Source of the DNA: Ancylobacter novellus
Lineage (GTDB): Bacteria; Pseudomonadota; Alphaproteobacteria; Rhizobiales; Xanthobacteraceae
DNA length: 64,000 nt
Direction: 5' to 3'
Assembly (NCBI GenBank): GCA_003241485.1
Contig: QFQD01000006.1
Location: forward strand, 62,001-126,000
Shown: in pieces, positions 1 through 7,878 of the stretch
Layout of the letters: every line of letters begins with the position of its first letter
Position numbering within the stretch: the first letter of the stretch is position 1
Program-made: the position numbers and the translations under genes
The notes under the pieces: generated by a model
Database searches by the model: none
Told to the model about the DNA's origin: nothing
What the model saw: only the letters and a program-made list of their open reading frames with translations

Positions 1-390
1 TTCTTCCTCCACCACGCCGATGGCGGTCGCGCCCTGCACCACGGCGACATGACGGGCCATGCGCTGCAGCGCCGCGCGAATGGTGGCCGAGAGCGAGAAC
101 AGCATGCCGATCGGCCCGATATCGGCCGGCCGGAAGGTCGAGCCGAGACGCGCCCCAAAGGCCGCGTCGCCTGTATGCACCGCTGCATCCTCGAACACCG
201 CGATGTAGCGCGCGATGGGGATGAGGCCGTAAGGATCCTCCAGCTGCGAGCGCAACAACCCGTGTCCGGCCAGCAGCATGTCGGTCTTGCCGGTCTGGCG
301 GTCGAGCTGGGCCACCACGCTCAGCAGAACCGAGGCGCGGATTGAAGCGATTTCGGGCAGGCGGGCGTTCAAATTCGATGCATTTGCCAT
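1..390 (-). CDS. AraC-family transcriptional regulator, N-terminal part (cut by left edge)
   Basis: The minus-strand frame is open from an ATG at 390 to the window edge, giving 130 codons. The translation resembles the ligand-binding N-terminal domain of AraC regulators of the OruR/arabinose-binding type, with the stretch DIGPIGMLFS near residue 97 as the clearest signature. The DNA-binding HTH domain would lie outside the window. The gene diverges from the amine permease and amine oxidase genes, with 127 bp between the start codons, which suggests that it controls them in response to an amine or amino acid. The family call rests on recognition of the domain pattern, and the ligand is inferred. 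A second in-frame ATG at 384 is possible. Confidence 0.75.
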   Translation of the reverse strand, partial: MANASNLNARLPEIASIRASVLLSVVAQLDRQTGKTDMLLAGHGLLRSQLEDPYGLIPIARYIAVFEDAAVHTGDAAFGARLGSTFRPADIGPIGMLFSLSATIRAALQRMARHVAVVQGATAIGVVEEE

Positions 391-475
391 CTTGGACGGC
401 TCCGGTGGCATCGCTGGCGCGAATTATCGAATTGTCGGCATACTGAGCAATTCAAGGGCCAGACGGGCGTCGATA

Positions 476-488
476 TTCCTGTCAGGAA
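476..488. promoter_or_regulatory. 13-bp palindrome in the divergent promoter region
   Basis: TTCCTG-T-CAGGAA is a perfect inverted repeat centred on 482, 30 bp upstream of the permease ATG. The same 127-bp gap holds a short repeated GAATT at 420-433. AraC proteins more often bind direct repeats, so this palindrome may instead be a site for another regulator or a chance feature. Confidence 0.3.
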
Positions 489-517
489 ATAAATCGCCCG
501 CAGCAGAGGGGTCTGCC

Positions 518-1996
518 ATGTCCTTGAACGACGCATTGCCAAGTGATGCCTTGCCCGTTGACGCGGTGCCGTATGGCGCAGGCCGGAACGCGCTGGCGAA
601 GAATTCGGTCGGGCTCGCCCATATCGTGTTCTTCGTGGTGGCCGCCGCCGCCCCGCTCACCGCCGTGGTCGGCGCCTCGCCGGCCGCCTTCGCCTTCGGC
701 AACGGTCCCGGCGTGCCCGGCGCCTTCGTGCTGGCGGGGCTGCTCTATCTCGTCTTCTCCGTCGGCTTCGCCGCGATGAGCCGGCATATTGGCGGCGCGG
801 GGGCGTTCTACACCTATATCGCCCAGGGTATCGGCCGCCCGGCCGGGGTCGGCGGGGCCTTCATGGCGCTGGTCACCTACAGCGCGGTGCAGATCGCCAT
901 CTATGCGCTGTTCGGCGTTTTCGTCGCCGGCGCGCTGGCGCCCTTCGGCGTCACGGCGCCCTGGTGGGTGTGGGCCTTCCTCGCGCTGGTCGCTGTGATG
1001 TTCTGCGGCCAGCGCAACATCGCCTTCTCCGGCACCATCCTCGGCGTGTGCATGCTGGCGGAGATCGCCATCCTGCTGCTGCTCGACATCGGCATCGTGC
1101 TGAAGGGCGGCGGGCCGGAAGGCTTCAGCCTCGCCTCCTTCGCGCCGGCGACGGTGTTCGCGCCAGGGCTCGGCGTGGCGCTGGTCTTCGTCATCGGCTC
1201 CTTCATCGGCTTCGAGGCCACCGCCATCTTTGCCGAGGAAGCGCACACGCCGGAGAAGACGATCCCCCGCGCCACCTATGTCGCGGTGCTGCTGATTACC
1301 GTGTTCTACGCCTTCTCCACCTGGGCGGCGGTGCAGTTCTATGGTCCCTCGCAGGTGCAGGGCGTGGCGGAGAAGGGGCTGGAGAGCTTCTACTTCACCG
1401 CCGCCGGCGCGGTGCTCGGCGCCTGGTCGGTGGAGGTGATGAACGTGCTGCTCATCACCTCGCTGTTCGCCTGCGTGCTGTCCTTCCACAACACGCTGAA
1501 CCGCTACTTCTTCGCGCTGGGCCGCGAGGGGCTGGCGCTCAAATCGATGGGCAAAGTGCACGCGGTACATGGCTCGCCGCATATCGCCGGCTATGTGCAG
1601 AGCGCGGTGGCGGCGCTGATCCTCGCCGTGTTCATCCTCGCCGATGCCGATCCCTACACGGTCGTGTTCTCCTTCATGTCGGCGCTGGCGGTGATCGGCA
1701 TTCTGGCGGTGCAGGCGCTGGTCTCCATCGCGGTGATCCGCTTCTTCCGCAGGACGCGGACCGGCCATGGCGTATGGACCACGCTGATCGCCCCCGCGCT
1801 CAGCCTTGTCGGCCTTGTCGGCGCGCTGGCGCTGGTGGTGTCCAACCTGTCGCTGCTCACGGGAAGCGAGGGTCCGGTGGTCGCCGCCTTCCCCTATGGC
1901 ATCGCGCTGGTGTTCCTCGTCGGCGTCGGCTTCGCGCTGTTCATCCGCCGCTGCCGGCCGGACCTCTATGCCTCGCTCGGCGAGGTGTTCGGATGA
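518..1996 (+). CDS. APC-superfamily amine/amino acid permease
   Basis: This 492-residue protein is an APC-superfamily amino-acid/polyamine transporter. It shows about 12 hydrophobic segments, starting with one near residues 30-55 (IVFFVVAAAAPLTAVVG), and the typical FIGFEATAIFAEE stretch in the middle, which corresponds to the conserved 'G-F-E' region of the family. The ATG at 518 is preferred because an AGAGGGG Shine-Dalgarno sequence lies just upstream. The longer open frame that starts at 278 would run through the promoter region. The stop codon overlaps the start of the next small gene (ATGA). With an amine oxidase downstream and an AraC regulator upstream, uptake of a primary amine such as a biogenic amine is the likely role. 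The substrate is inferred. Confidence 0.85.
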   Translation: MSLNDALPSDALPVDAVPYGAGRNALAKNSVGLAHIVFFVVAAAAPLTAVVGASPAAFAFGNGPGVPGAFVLAGLLYLVFSVGFAAMSRHIGGAGAFYTYIAQGIGRPAGVGGAFMALVTYSAVQIAIYALFGVFVAGALAPFGVTAPWWVWAFLALVAVMFCGQRNIAFSGTILGVCMLAEIAILLLLDIGIVLKGGGPEGFSLASFAPATVFAPGLGVALVFVIGSFIGFEATAIFAEEAHTPEKTIPRATYVAVLLITVFYAFSTWAAVQFYGPSQVQGVAEKGLESFYFTAAGAVLGAWSVEVMNVLLITSLFACVLSFHNTLNRYFFALGREGLALKSMGKVHAVHGSPHIAGYVQSAVAALILAVFILADADPYTVVFSFMSALAVIGILAVQALVSIAVIRFFRRTRTGHGVWTTLIAPALSLVGLVGALALVVSNLSLLTGSEGPVVAAFPYGIALVFLVGVGFALFIRRCRPDLYASLGEVFG

Positions 1997-2187
1997 GCAC
2001 GCTCGCCCTGCATCCCGCCCGCCCGCTCGCCGGCCTTGTCGGCGGAATGGCCTTCGGCGCCGTCCTGCTCATCCTAGGCTCGCTCGCGCATCTCACCTGC
2101 GGTCTGTTCTGCCTGCATGAAATGACGGCCGGACAGGCCATGGCGGCCGCGCCGCTGCCGTTCGAGATCTGCTCGCCCGCGCGCTGA
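1993..2187 (+). CDS. Small membrane protein coupled to the permease
   Basis: This 64-residue ORF starts at an ATG that overlaps the permease stop codon (ATGA), so it is probably translationally coupled. One clear hydrophobic segment covers roughly residues 13-40 (LAGLVGGMAFGAVLLILG onward). It contains three cysteines: two in the motif LTCGLFC at about residues 35-39, and one near the C-terminus. I do not recognise a family. Its position between a permease and a copper amine oxidase suggests an accessory subunit or a metal-related role, but nothing in the sequence proves this. It may also be a non-conserved ORF. Confidence 0.5.
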   Translation: MSTLALHPARPLAGLVGGMAFGAVLLILGSLAHLTCGLFCLHEMTAGQAMAAAPLPFEICSPAR

Positions 2188-2265
2188 AGCGGACGAAAAC
2201 CGGCTCCGGTGCGGCGAAAACCGCCGCGTCACCCCCATTTTTTCCAATTCGCACGGAGCTTCCGT

Positions 2266-4260
2266 ATGGATGCCAAGACCGACGTCATCGTCGATGCCGC
2301 CCATCCGCTCGACCCGCTTTCGCTCACCGAGATCGCCCGCGCGGTCGCCCTGCTCAAGGCGCAGAAGGCGCTCAGCGAGACACATCGCTTCCCGATGGTC
2401 AGGCTGGAGGAGCCGGCCAAGGCCGAGCTGAAGGCGTGGCGCGCAGGCGCCGCCCTACCGCGCCTTGCCTTCGTGCTGACGCTGGATGCTGCCACCGGCA
2501 CCGCCTCGGAAGCCATTGTCGACCTTACCGCCGGTCATGTCGCGGACTTCAAGGTGCTGCCGAACGACCAGCCCCCCTTCGGCCAGCCGCCGATCATGAT
2601 CGAGGAGTTCATTCGCGCCGAGGAGATCGTCAAGGCCGATCCCGGCTGGCGCGCGGCGGTGGCCAAGCGCGGCATCACCGAAGACGACATCCCGCTCGTG
2701 CAGATCGACCCGTTTTCCTCCGGCTATTTCGGACGCGACTTCGAGAAGGGTCGCCGCATCGTGCGCGCGGTGTCCTATTGGCGCGAGGATATCCGCGACA
2801 ATGGCTACGCCCACCCCATTGAGGGCGTCGTCGCGGTGGTCGATCTCATCGCCAACAAGGTGGTGCATCTGGTCGATGAGGAGAAGATCGTCCCGATCCC
2901 GAAGAAGAAGCGCAATTACGGGCGGGAGGCCTTTCCGGACACCCGTGAGGACATCAAGCCGCTCAATATCGTGCAGCCGCAGGGCCCGAGCTTCACGCTC
3001 GATGGCTGGAAGGTCACCTGGCAGAACTGGAGTTTCCGCGTCGGCTTCACCCCACGCGAGGGACTGGTGCTGCACGAACTCGGCATCACCGAAGGTGGAA
3101 AGCTGCGCCCGGTGATCTTCCGCGCCAGCGTGACCGAGATGGTGGTGCCCTATGCCGACCCGACCGCCAATCACTATTGGAAAAGCGCGTTCGACGCCGG
3201 CGAATACGGCCTCGGCCGGCTGGCCAACCAGCTGGAGCTGGGCTGCGACTGCCTCGGGCTGATCCATTATTTCGACGTGCCGGCGGCGGACGATCTCGGC
3301 CAGCCCTTCGTGATGAAGAATGCCATCTGCATGCATGAAGAGGACTACGGCACCCTGTGGAAGCACTACGAATTCCGCAACGGTATATATGAGACCCGCC
3401 GCTCGCGCCGGCTGGTGATTTCCTTCTTCGCCACGGTCGGCAATTATGACTATGGCTTCTACTGGTATCTCTACCAGGACGGTACCATCCAGCTGGAAGC
3501 CAAGCTCACCGGCATCATCCAGACCGCGGCGGTGACGCCCGGCGAGACCTATCCGTGGGGCGGCATGGTGGATGAGGGGCTGGGCGGGCCGACGCACCAG
3601 CACTTCTTCAACGCCCGTCTGCACATGGATGTCGATGGCGGCGGCAACACCGTGACCGAGCACGAATTCGTGCCGCGCCCCTGGGGCGACGACAACCCCT
3701 ATGGCAACGTGTTCGATTCCCGCAGCCGCGTGCTGAAGCGCGAACTTGACAGCCCGGCGCTGGCCAATGGCGAGACCGGACGCTTCTGGAAGGTGTCGAA
3801 CCCGAACGTCGCCAACAGTGTCGGCAAGGCGCCGGGCTACAAGATGGTGGTGATGCCCACCCCGGTGATGCTGGCGCAGGAGGGCTCCACCGTCGCCCAG
3901 CGCGGCGGCTTCGCCAAGAAGCACATCTGGGTCACCGCCTTCGACAGGTCGGAGAAATACGCCTCCGGCGACTATCCCAATGTGAATGCGGGCGGCGGCG
4001 GCCTACCGGCCTATGTGCAGCAGAACCGGCCGATCGAGAACGCCGATGTCGTGCTGTGGCATTCCTTCGGCCACACCCATGTGTGCAAGCCGGAGGACTT
4101 CCCGATCATGCCGGTCGAATATGCCGGCTTCCTCCTGAAGCCGAACGGCTTCTTTTCCGCCAACATCGCCATGGACCTGCCGCCGGAAAAGAACGCCCAT
4201 TCGCGCGACAATCGCGACGCGGAGGGGGGCACCAAGGGCGGCGGATCGTGCTGCCATTGA
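2266..4260 (+). CDS. Copper-containing primary amine oxidase
   Basis: The 664-residue product oxidatively deaminates a primary amine to aldehyde, ammonia and hydrogen peroxide. The self-processing topaquinone site T-V-G-N-Y-D lies at residues 390-395, with Tyr394 as the quinone precursor. The likely catalytic base is Asp310 (in FDAGEYGLG). Copper ligands are His444 and His446 in the HQH motif and His605 in GHTHVCKPED. No signal peptide is seen, so unlike E. coli TynA it is probably cytoplasmic, as in Arthrobacter enzymes. Length matches the cytoplasmic bacterial members. The ATG at 2266 is preferred because the upstream extension is basic and lacks family similarity. Tyramine, phenylethylamine or histamine are candidate substrates, and the specificity cannot be read from the sequence. 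Confidence 0.93.
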   Translation: MDAKTDVIVDAAHPLDPLSLTEIARAVALLKAQKALSETHRFPMVRLEEPAKAELKAWRAGAALPRLAFVLTLDAATGTASEAIVDLTAGHVADFKVLPNDQPPFGQPPIMIEEFIRAEEIVKADPGWRAAVAKRGITEDDIPLVQIDPFSSGYFGRDFEKGRRIVRAVSYWREDIRDNGYAHPIEGVVAVVDLIANKVVHLVDEEKIVPIPKKKRNYGREAFPDTREDIKPLNIVQPQGPSFTLDGWKVTWQNWSFRVGFTPREGLVLHELGITEGGKLRPVIFRASVTEMVVPYADPTANHYWKSAFDAGEYGLGRLANQLELGCDCLGLIHYFDVPAADDLGQPFVMKNAICMHEEDYGTLWKHYEFRNGIYETRRSRRLVISFFATVGNYDYGFYWYLYQDGTIQLEAKLTGIIQTAAVTPGETYPWGGMVDEGLGGPTHQHFFNARLHMDVDGGGNTVTEHEFVPRPWGDDNPYGNVFDSRSRVLKRELDSPALANGETGRFWKVSNPNVANSVGKAPGYKMVVMPTPVMLAQEGSTVAQRGGFAKKHIWVTAFDRSEKYASGDYPNVNAGGGGLPAYVQQNRPIENADVVLWHSFGHTHVCKPEDFPIMPVEYAGFLLKPNGFFSANIAMDLPPEKNAHSRDNRDAEGGTKGGGSCCH

Positions 4261-4301
4261 GGCGGGCGTGCCTGACCGGGATCGCTCGCCCGTTTCCCGC
4301 G

Positions 4302-4331
4302 ATCCCGGATCGACCTTTGGCCGTCCGGGAT
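4302..4331. repeat. Intergenic inverted repeat, TCCGGGAT family
   Basis: ATCCCGGA (4302-4309) pairs perfectly with TCCGGGAT (4324-4331) across a 14-nt loop that ends in GGCCG. It lies in the 94-bp gap between the convergent amine oxidase and ScfR-like genes. Near copies occur at 16386-16415 and 25025-25055, so it is a dispersed element that could act as a bidirectional terminator or REP-like sequence. Confidence 0.6.
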
Positions 4332-4354
4332 GACGGGATGACCGTGTAAACTCT

Positions 4355-5776
4355 TCACACACTCCGCCGCGCGGTGGCATAGAAGCTCTCCGCGCGGTCG
4401 GTCTCGTTCAGTGTGAAGCGATGGTCGACCGGGGGCTGCGCGCGCTGCTCGCAGTCGAGCCGCGGACAGATGCGGCAGCCCACCCCGATCGGCACGGTCT
4501 GCGAGGGGTCCGACAGGTTCATGCCGTCGGAATAGACCATCTGCTGCGCGTGGCTGATGTGACAGCCGAGCCCGATGGACAGATGTCGGCGCGGCGCGTT
4601 GTGGCGGTAACCGCCCTTGGTGATCGACTTGGCGATGCAGAAATAGCGCTGGCCCTCCGGCATCTGGCTGAGCTGCACATTGATCCGCTCGGGATGGAAG
4701 AACGCCGCGTAGACGTTCCAGCGCGGGCAGGCGCCGGAATGGCGCGAAATGTGAATTCCCGACAGCGAGAAGCGCTTGGAGATATTGCCGGCGATGTCGG
4801 TGCGCACGAGATGCAGGGGAATGCCGCTGCGGCCCGGGCGCTGCAGCGTGGTCATGCGGTGGCACACCTGCTCGAAGCTGGTGCGGAAACGTCGCTGGAT
4901 GCGCTCGATGTCGTAACGCGTCTCCTGGCAGGCGGACAGGAACGGCTCATAGGGCATGACCAGCGCCGCGCCGAAATAGCTCGCCAGCGCGTTGCGCGTC
5001 ACAATCGCCGCGTCGGCAGCGAGATTGCCGCCTTCGATCAGCTGATCGATCTCGCGCGAGGCGGCGAGCAGGCCAAGCTGGTGCGCCACCACGAACACCG
5101 CCGATTCCGGCGGCAGAACTTCGGCGGTGATGAGTTCGCGCGCATTGGCGTCATAGCGCCGGGCAATGCCGCCGGGCAGTGATGCGGAATGCCAGTTCAA
5201 CCCGAACACGTTGGAAAGATAGGTCTTCAGCCCGTATTCAAAGGAGTCCGAGGCGAAGTCGATATCGCGGCGCACCCGCTCGGCTGCCGCCTCCAGCGTG
5301 GGAAAGTGGTTGGCATTTTCCTGGATGAAGTCGGACACCGCGTCGGTCGCCGGGTGGTAGCCGACCTCGTCCGCGTCCGGAGCGCCGGGCGCGCCGCTGC
5401 GCCGCGCCTCGCGCAGCGTCTTGAACTGGTCGAACAGGCGCACCACCGCCCGCCCGACCGTCGGGTTCGAGGCGGCGAGGTCGCGAATGTCCTGGTTGGT
5501 CAGGGTGTTCTCGGCGAACACGTCGTCGCTGAACAGCTCCATCAGGTCGCCGACGAGACGCGACTCGTCGCTCTCCACCAGTTCGCCCGGCTCGATGCCG
5601 AAATAGCCCGCCAGCTTCATCAGGAGCGGCACGGTGATGCGCCGGCGGTTGTGCTCGATGAGGTTGAGATAGCTCGCGGAAATGCCCAGCGCGCTCGCAA
5701 GGTCCGCCTGCGAGATGCGCTTGGCACGCCGCAGCCTCTGCACCCGGCTGCCGATGCGCGGTTCGGTGGCGAGCAT
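4355..5776 (-). CDS. ScfR/RamB-like short-chain fatty acyl transcriptional regulator
   Basis: This 473-residue regulator begins with an XRE-type helix-turn-helix (about residues 8-62, with SQADLASALGISASYLNLIE). A middle region is related to the ImmA/IrrE peptidase fold, but the zinc HExxH motif is missing; an AHQLG segment is found in the region where it might be expected. The C-terminal part has several conserved cysteines (GVGCRICPRLDCEQR) typical of DUF2083. Known relatives are Corynebacterium RamB (acetate and glyoxylate genes) and Rhodobacter PccR (propionyl-CoA genes), which sense acyl-CoA. Here it diverges from the isocitrate lyase gene, so control of aceA and perhaps glcB is the natural inference. 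A palindromic operator candidate sits just upstream of its own start, which suggests autoregulation. Confidence 0.88.
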   Translation of the reverse strand: MLATEPRIGSRVQRLRRAKRISQADLASALGISASYLNLIEHNRRRITVPLLMKLAGYFGIEPGELVESDESRLVGDLMELFSDDVFAENTLTNQDIRDLAASNPTVGRAVVRLFDQFKTLREARRSGAPGAPDADEVGYHPATDAVSDFIQENANHFPTLEAAAERVRRDIDFASDSFEYGLKTYLSNVFGLNWHSASLPGGIARRYDANARELITAEVLPPESAVFVVAHQLGLLAASREIDQLIEGGNLAADAAIVTRNALASYFGAALVMPYEPFLSACQETRYDIERIQRRFRTSFEQVCHRMTTLQRPGRSGIPLHLVRTDIAGNISKRFSLSGIHISRHSGACPRWNVYAAFFHPERINVQLSQMPEGQRYFCIAKSITKGGYRHNAPRRHLSIGLGCHISHAQQMVYSDGMNLSDPSQTVPIGVGCRICPRLDCEQRAQPPVDHRFTLNETDRAESFYATARRSV

Positions 5777-5794
5777 GGCCCGCTCCTTTGCTCG

Positions 5795-5825
5795 GTTTAC
5801 AAAACAGGCCTGTAAACTTTACAAG
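5795..5825. promoter_or_regulatory. Candidate ScfR/RamB-type operator
   Basis: GTTTACA (5795-5801) and TGTAAAC (5811-5817) form a perfect 7-bp inverted repeat, with the palindrome CAGGCCTG overlapping its right half at 5805-5812. A third half-site, TTTACAAG (5818-5825), follows at once, and another TTTACA occurs at 5889-5894. The site begins 19 bp upstream of the regulator start, in an unusually AT-rich stretch. The half-site resembles the AACTTTGCAAA motif reported for RamB and the TTTGCAAA motif for PccR. Confidence 0.55.
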
Positions 5826-5919
5826 CCTTATCAGCTTAACATGCTCATATTGCTATATTTATTGCTCCATCATGTCGAGTGTGAAATCTTTACATCACAC
5901 CCCTCAGGGAGGAATTGAC

Positions 5920-6159
5920 ATGCGACACCACCGGAACGACGGCCAGCCGAGCGGCAACGAGGAATTCGTGACCATCGTCGGCGGCACCGCCGAGGAGATC
6001 AGCCAGACCTTCCGCGAGCAGGGCCTCGCCGAGCAGGACTTCACCATCGTCCACCGCATCGGCCGTCACCGCCTCGCGCTGCCCACCGGGCAGGATCTCC
6101 TGTCCCTGCTCGACGGCCGGCAGCTCGTGGCCGCCACCTATACCCGCCGTGGCCGCTAG
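5920..6159 (+). CDS. Small hypothetical protein between scfR-like regulator and aceA
   Basis: The ORF encodes 79 residues and is preceded by a strong GGGAGGAATT ribosome binding site. It is soluble and mildly charged: a central acidic helix-like segment (TAEEISQTFREQGLAEQDF) is followed by a basic tail (TYTRRGR). I do not recognise a family. It is the first gene downstream of the divergent promoter region and lies 134 bp ahead of aceA in the same direction, so it may be co-transcribed with the glyoxylate gene. A role in modulating isocitrate lyase or the regulator is possible but not supported by any motif. Confidence 0.65.
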   Translation: MRHHRNDGQPSGNEEFVTIVGGTAEEISQTFREQGLAEQDFTIVHRIGRHRLALPTGQDLLSLLDGRQLVAATYTRRGR

Positions 6160-6293
6160 GCCCCGGTTCCGACCCGTCCGCCTTGAGGATGCCTGGCGTC
6201 CACGCGGCGGATCGGCCGGCGCGGGTGCCGCCCCCTCCGCGGCCCCCGCGCCCACCTCACCCTCTTCCGACACTTCAGCAGCAGGGGACCACC

Positions 6294-7589
6294 ATGCTGG
6301 ATCAGCTTCGCCACACCGCCACCCCGTTCGCCGCCCCGCACTGGGCGCCGGACCGCTGGAACGGCATCCACCGCAGCTACTCGCCCGCTGACGTTGCGCG
6401 GCTTTCCGGCTCGCTGCGCATCGAGCACACGCTGGCGCAGAACGGCGCACGGCGGCTGTGGGAGCTGCTGCACACGCAGGATTTCGTGCCGACGCTCGGC
6501 ACCTATACCGGCGCGCAGGCGATCCAGCAGGTGAAGGCCGGGCTGGAGGCGATCTATCTCTCCGGCTGGCAGGTCGCGGCGGACGCCAACTCCTCCGGCG
6601 AGATGTATCCCGACCAGAGCCTCTACCCCGTCGACAGCGTCCCGGCGGTGGTCAAGCGCATCAACAAGGCGCTCACCCGGGCCGACCAGATCCAAACCAT
6701 GGAGAAGGCGGACGGCGTCGCCGGCCCCGAGCTCGACTTCTTCGTGCCGATCATTGCCGATGCCGAGGCCGGCTTCGGCGGCCAGCTCAACGCCTATGAG
6801 CTGACCAAGGCGCTGATCGAGGCCGGCGCCGCGGCGGTCCACTTCGAGGACCAGCTGGCGTCGGAGAAGAAGTGCGGCCATCTCGGCGGCAAGGTGCTGG
6901 TGCCCACCCGCCAGTTCATCCGCACGCTGAATGCCGCGCGCCTCGCCGCGGACGTCATGGGCGTGCCCACCCTCATCATGGCCCGCACGGACGCGGAATC
7001 GGCACGGCTCATCACCTCGGACATCGACGAGGCGGACCGGCCCTTCATCACCGGCGAGCGCACGGCCGAAGGCTTCTATCGGCTGAAGGGCGGCTTCGAG
7101 GCCGGCATTGCCCGCGCCGTCGCCTATGCGCCCTATGCGGATCTGTTGTGGTGCGAGACTTCGACCCCGAGCCTCGACGATGCGCGCCGCTTCGCGGAAG
7201 GCGTGCACAAGGTGCATCCGGGCAAGATGCTGGCCTATAACTGCTCGCCTTCCTTCAACTGGGCCAAGCATATGGACCGGGCGCAGATGAAGACCTTCCA
7301 GAGCGAGCTGGGAGCGATGGGCTACAAGTACCAGTTCATCACGCTGGCCGGCTTCCACAACCTCAACTACACGACCTTCGAGCTCGCCCGCCGCTACCGC
7401 GAGGACGGCATGGCCGCCTATTCGCAGCTGCAGGAAGCCGAATTCGCGGCGGAGAAGTTGGGCTTCACCGGCATGCGCCACCAGCGCGAGGTCGGCACCG
7501 GCTATTTCGACGCCATCGCAACCGTGCTCAGCGAAGGCGCCTCCTCGACCACGGCGATGCAGGAATCGACCGAGACCGCGCAGTTCTGA
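6294..7589 (+). CDS. aceA: Isocitrate lyase
   Basis: The 431-residue enzyme cleaves isocitrate to succinate and glyoxylate in the glyoxylate shunt. The family active-site loop KKCGH is at residues 192-196, with Cys194 as the catalytic base. Other family blocks are present, such as WQVAADANSSGEMYPDQSLYP near residues 95-115 and GGLxCEx-like LLWCETSTP near 285. The length is typical for the short bacterial form. The ATG at 6294 is preferred over the Pro/Arg-rich upstream extension; GGGGACC precedes it. It is followed by a terminator-like hairpin and, 289 bp later, by malate synthase G. Divergent control by the ScfR-like protein is likely. Confidence 0.97.
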   Translation: MLDQLRHTATPFAAPHWAPDRWNGIHRSYSPADVARLSGSLRIEHTLAQNGARRLWELLHTQDFVPTLGTYTGAQAIQQVKAGLEAIYLSGWQVAADANSSGEMYPDQSLYPVDSVPAVVKRINKALTRADQIQTMEKADGVAGPELDFFVPIIADAEAGFGGQLNAYELTKALIEAGAAAVHFEDQLASEKKCGHLGGKVLVPTRQFIRTLNAARLAADVMGVPTLIMARTDAESARLITSDIDEADRPFITGERTAEGFYRLKGGFEAGIARAVAYAPYADLLWCETSTPSLDDARRFAEGVHKVHPGKMLAYNCSPSFNWAKHMDRAQMKTFQSELGAMGYKYQFITLAGFHNLNYTTFELARRYREDGMAAYSQLQEAEFAAEKLGFTGMRHQREVGTGYFDAIATVLSEGASSTTAMQESTETAQF

Positions 7590-7590
7590 C

Positions 7591-7614
7591 GGCAGGCCCT
7601 GCGGCCTGTCTTTC
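7591..7614 (+). terminator. Terminator-like hairpin after aceA
   Basis: GGCAGGCC (7591-7598) pairs with GGCCTGTC (7603-7610), with one G-T wobble, across the 4-nt loop CTGC. The hairpin is followed by TTTC. It starts two bases after the aceA stop codon. The U-tract is short, so termination may be partial. Confidence 0.55.
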
Positions 7615-7622
7615 ACCAGCTT

Positions 7623-7712
7623 GTCATTCCGGGGTGGAAGCCCAGCGAGCCCGCGGGCGGTTTCGGGGAGAAGCCGTCCGCAGGTCCGGCATCGCCGGCG
7701 CCGCGGAATGAC
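7623..7712. repeat. Long-range inverted repeat in the aceA-glcB gap
   Basis: GTCATTCC (7623-7630) and GGAATGAC (7705-7712) are perfect complements that flank a 74-bp GC-rich spacer containing further short inverted segments (CCGCGGGCGG, GCCGGCGCCGCGG). This resembles intergenic mosaic repeats of Rhizobiales. The core differs from the TCCGGGAT family found elsewhere in the window. Confidence 0.4.
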
Positions 7713-7878
7713 ACTTTCATCGCGACGCAACCCAGCCATGTCGTCGAAGCGGAGGGGCGCCCTTGCAACGGGCGCCTCTCCGACTATCTGCGATATTGCG
7801 TCGCACCAAATCTCGCCGCATAGCACAAACGGCCGGTTTCCGTTCGGGGATCCGGCGCCCATCCGAGAGGGACACGCC

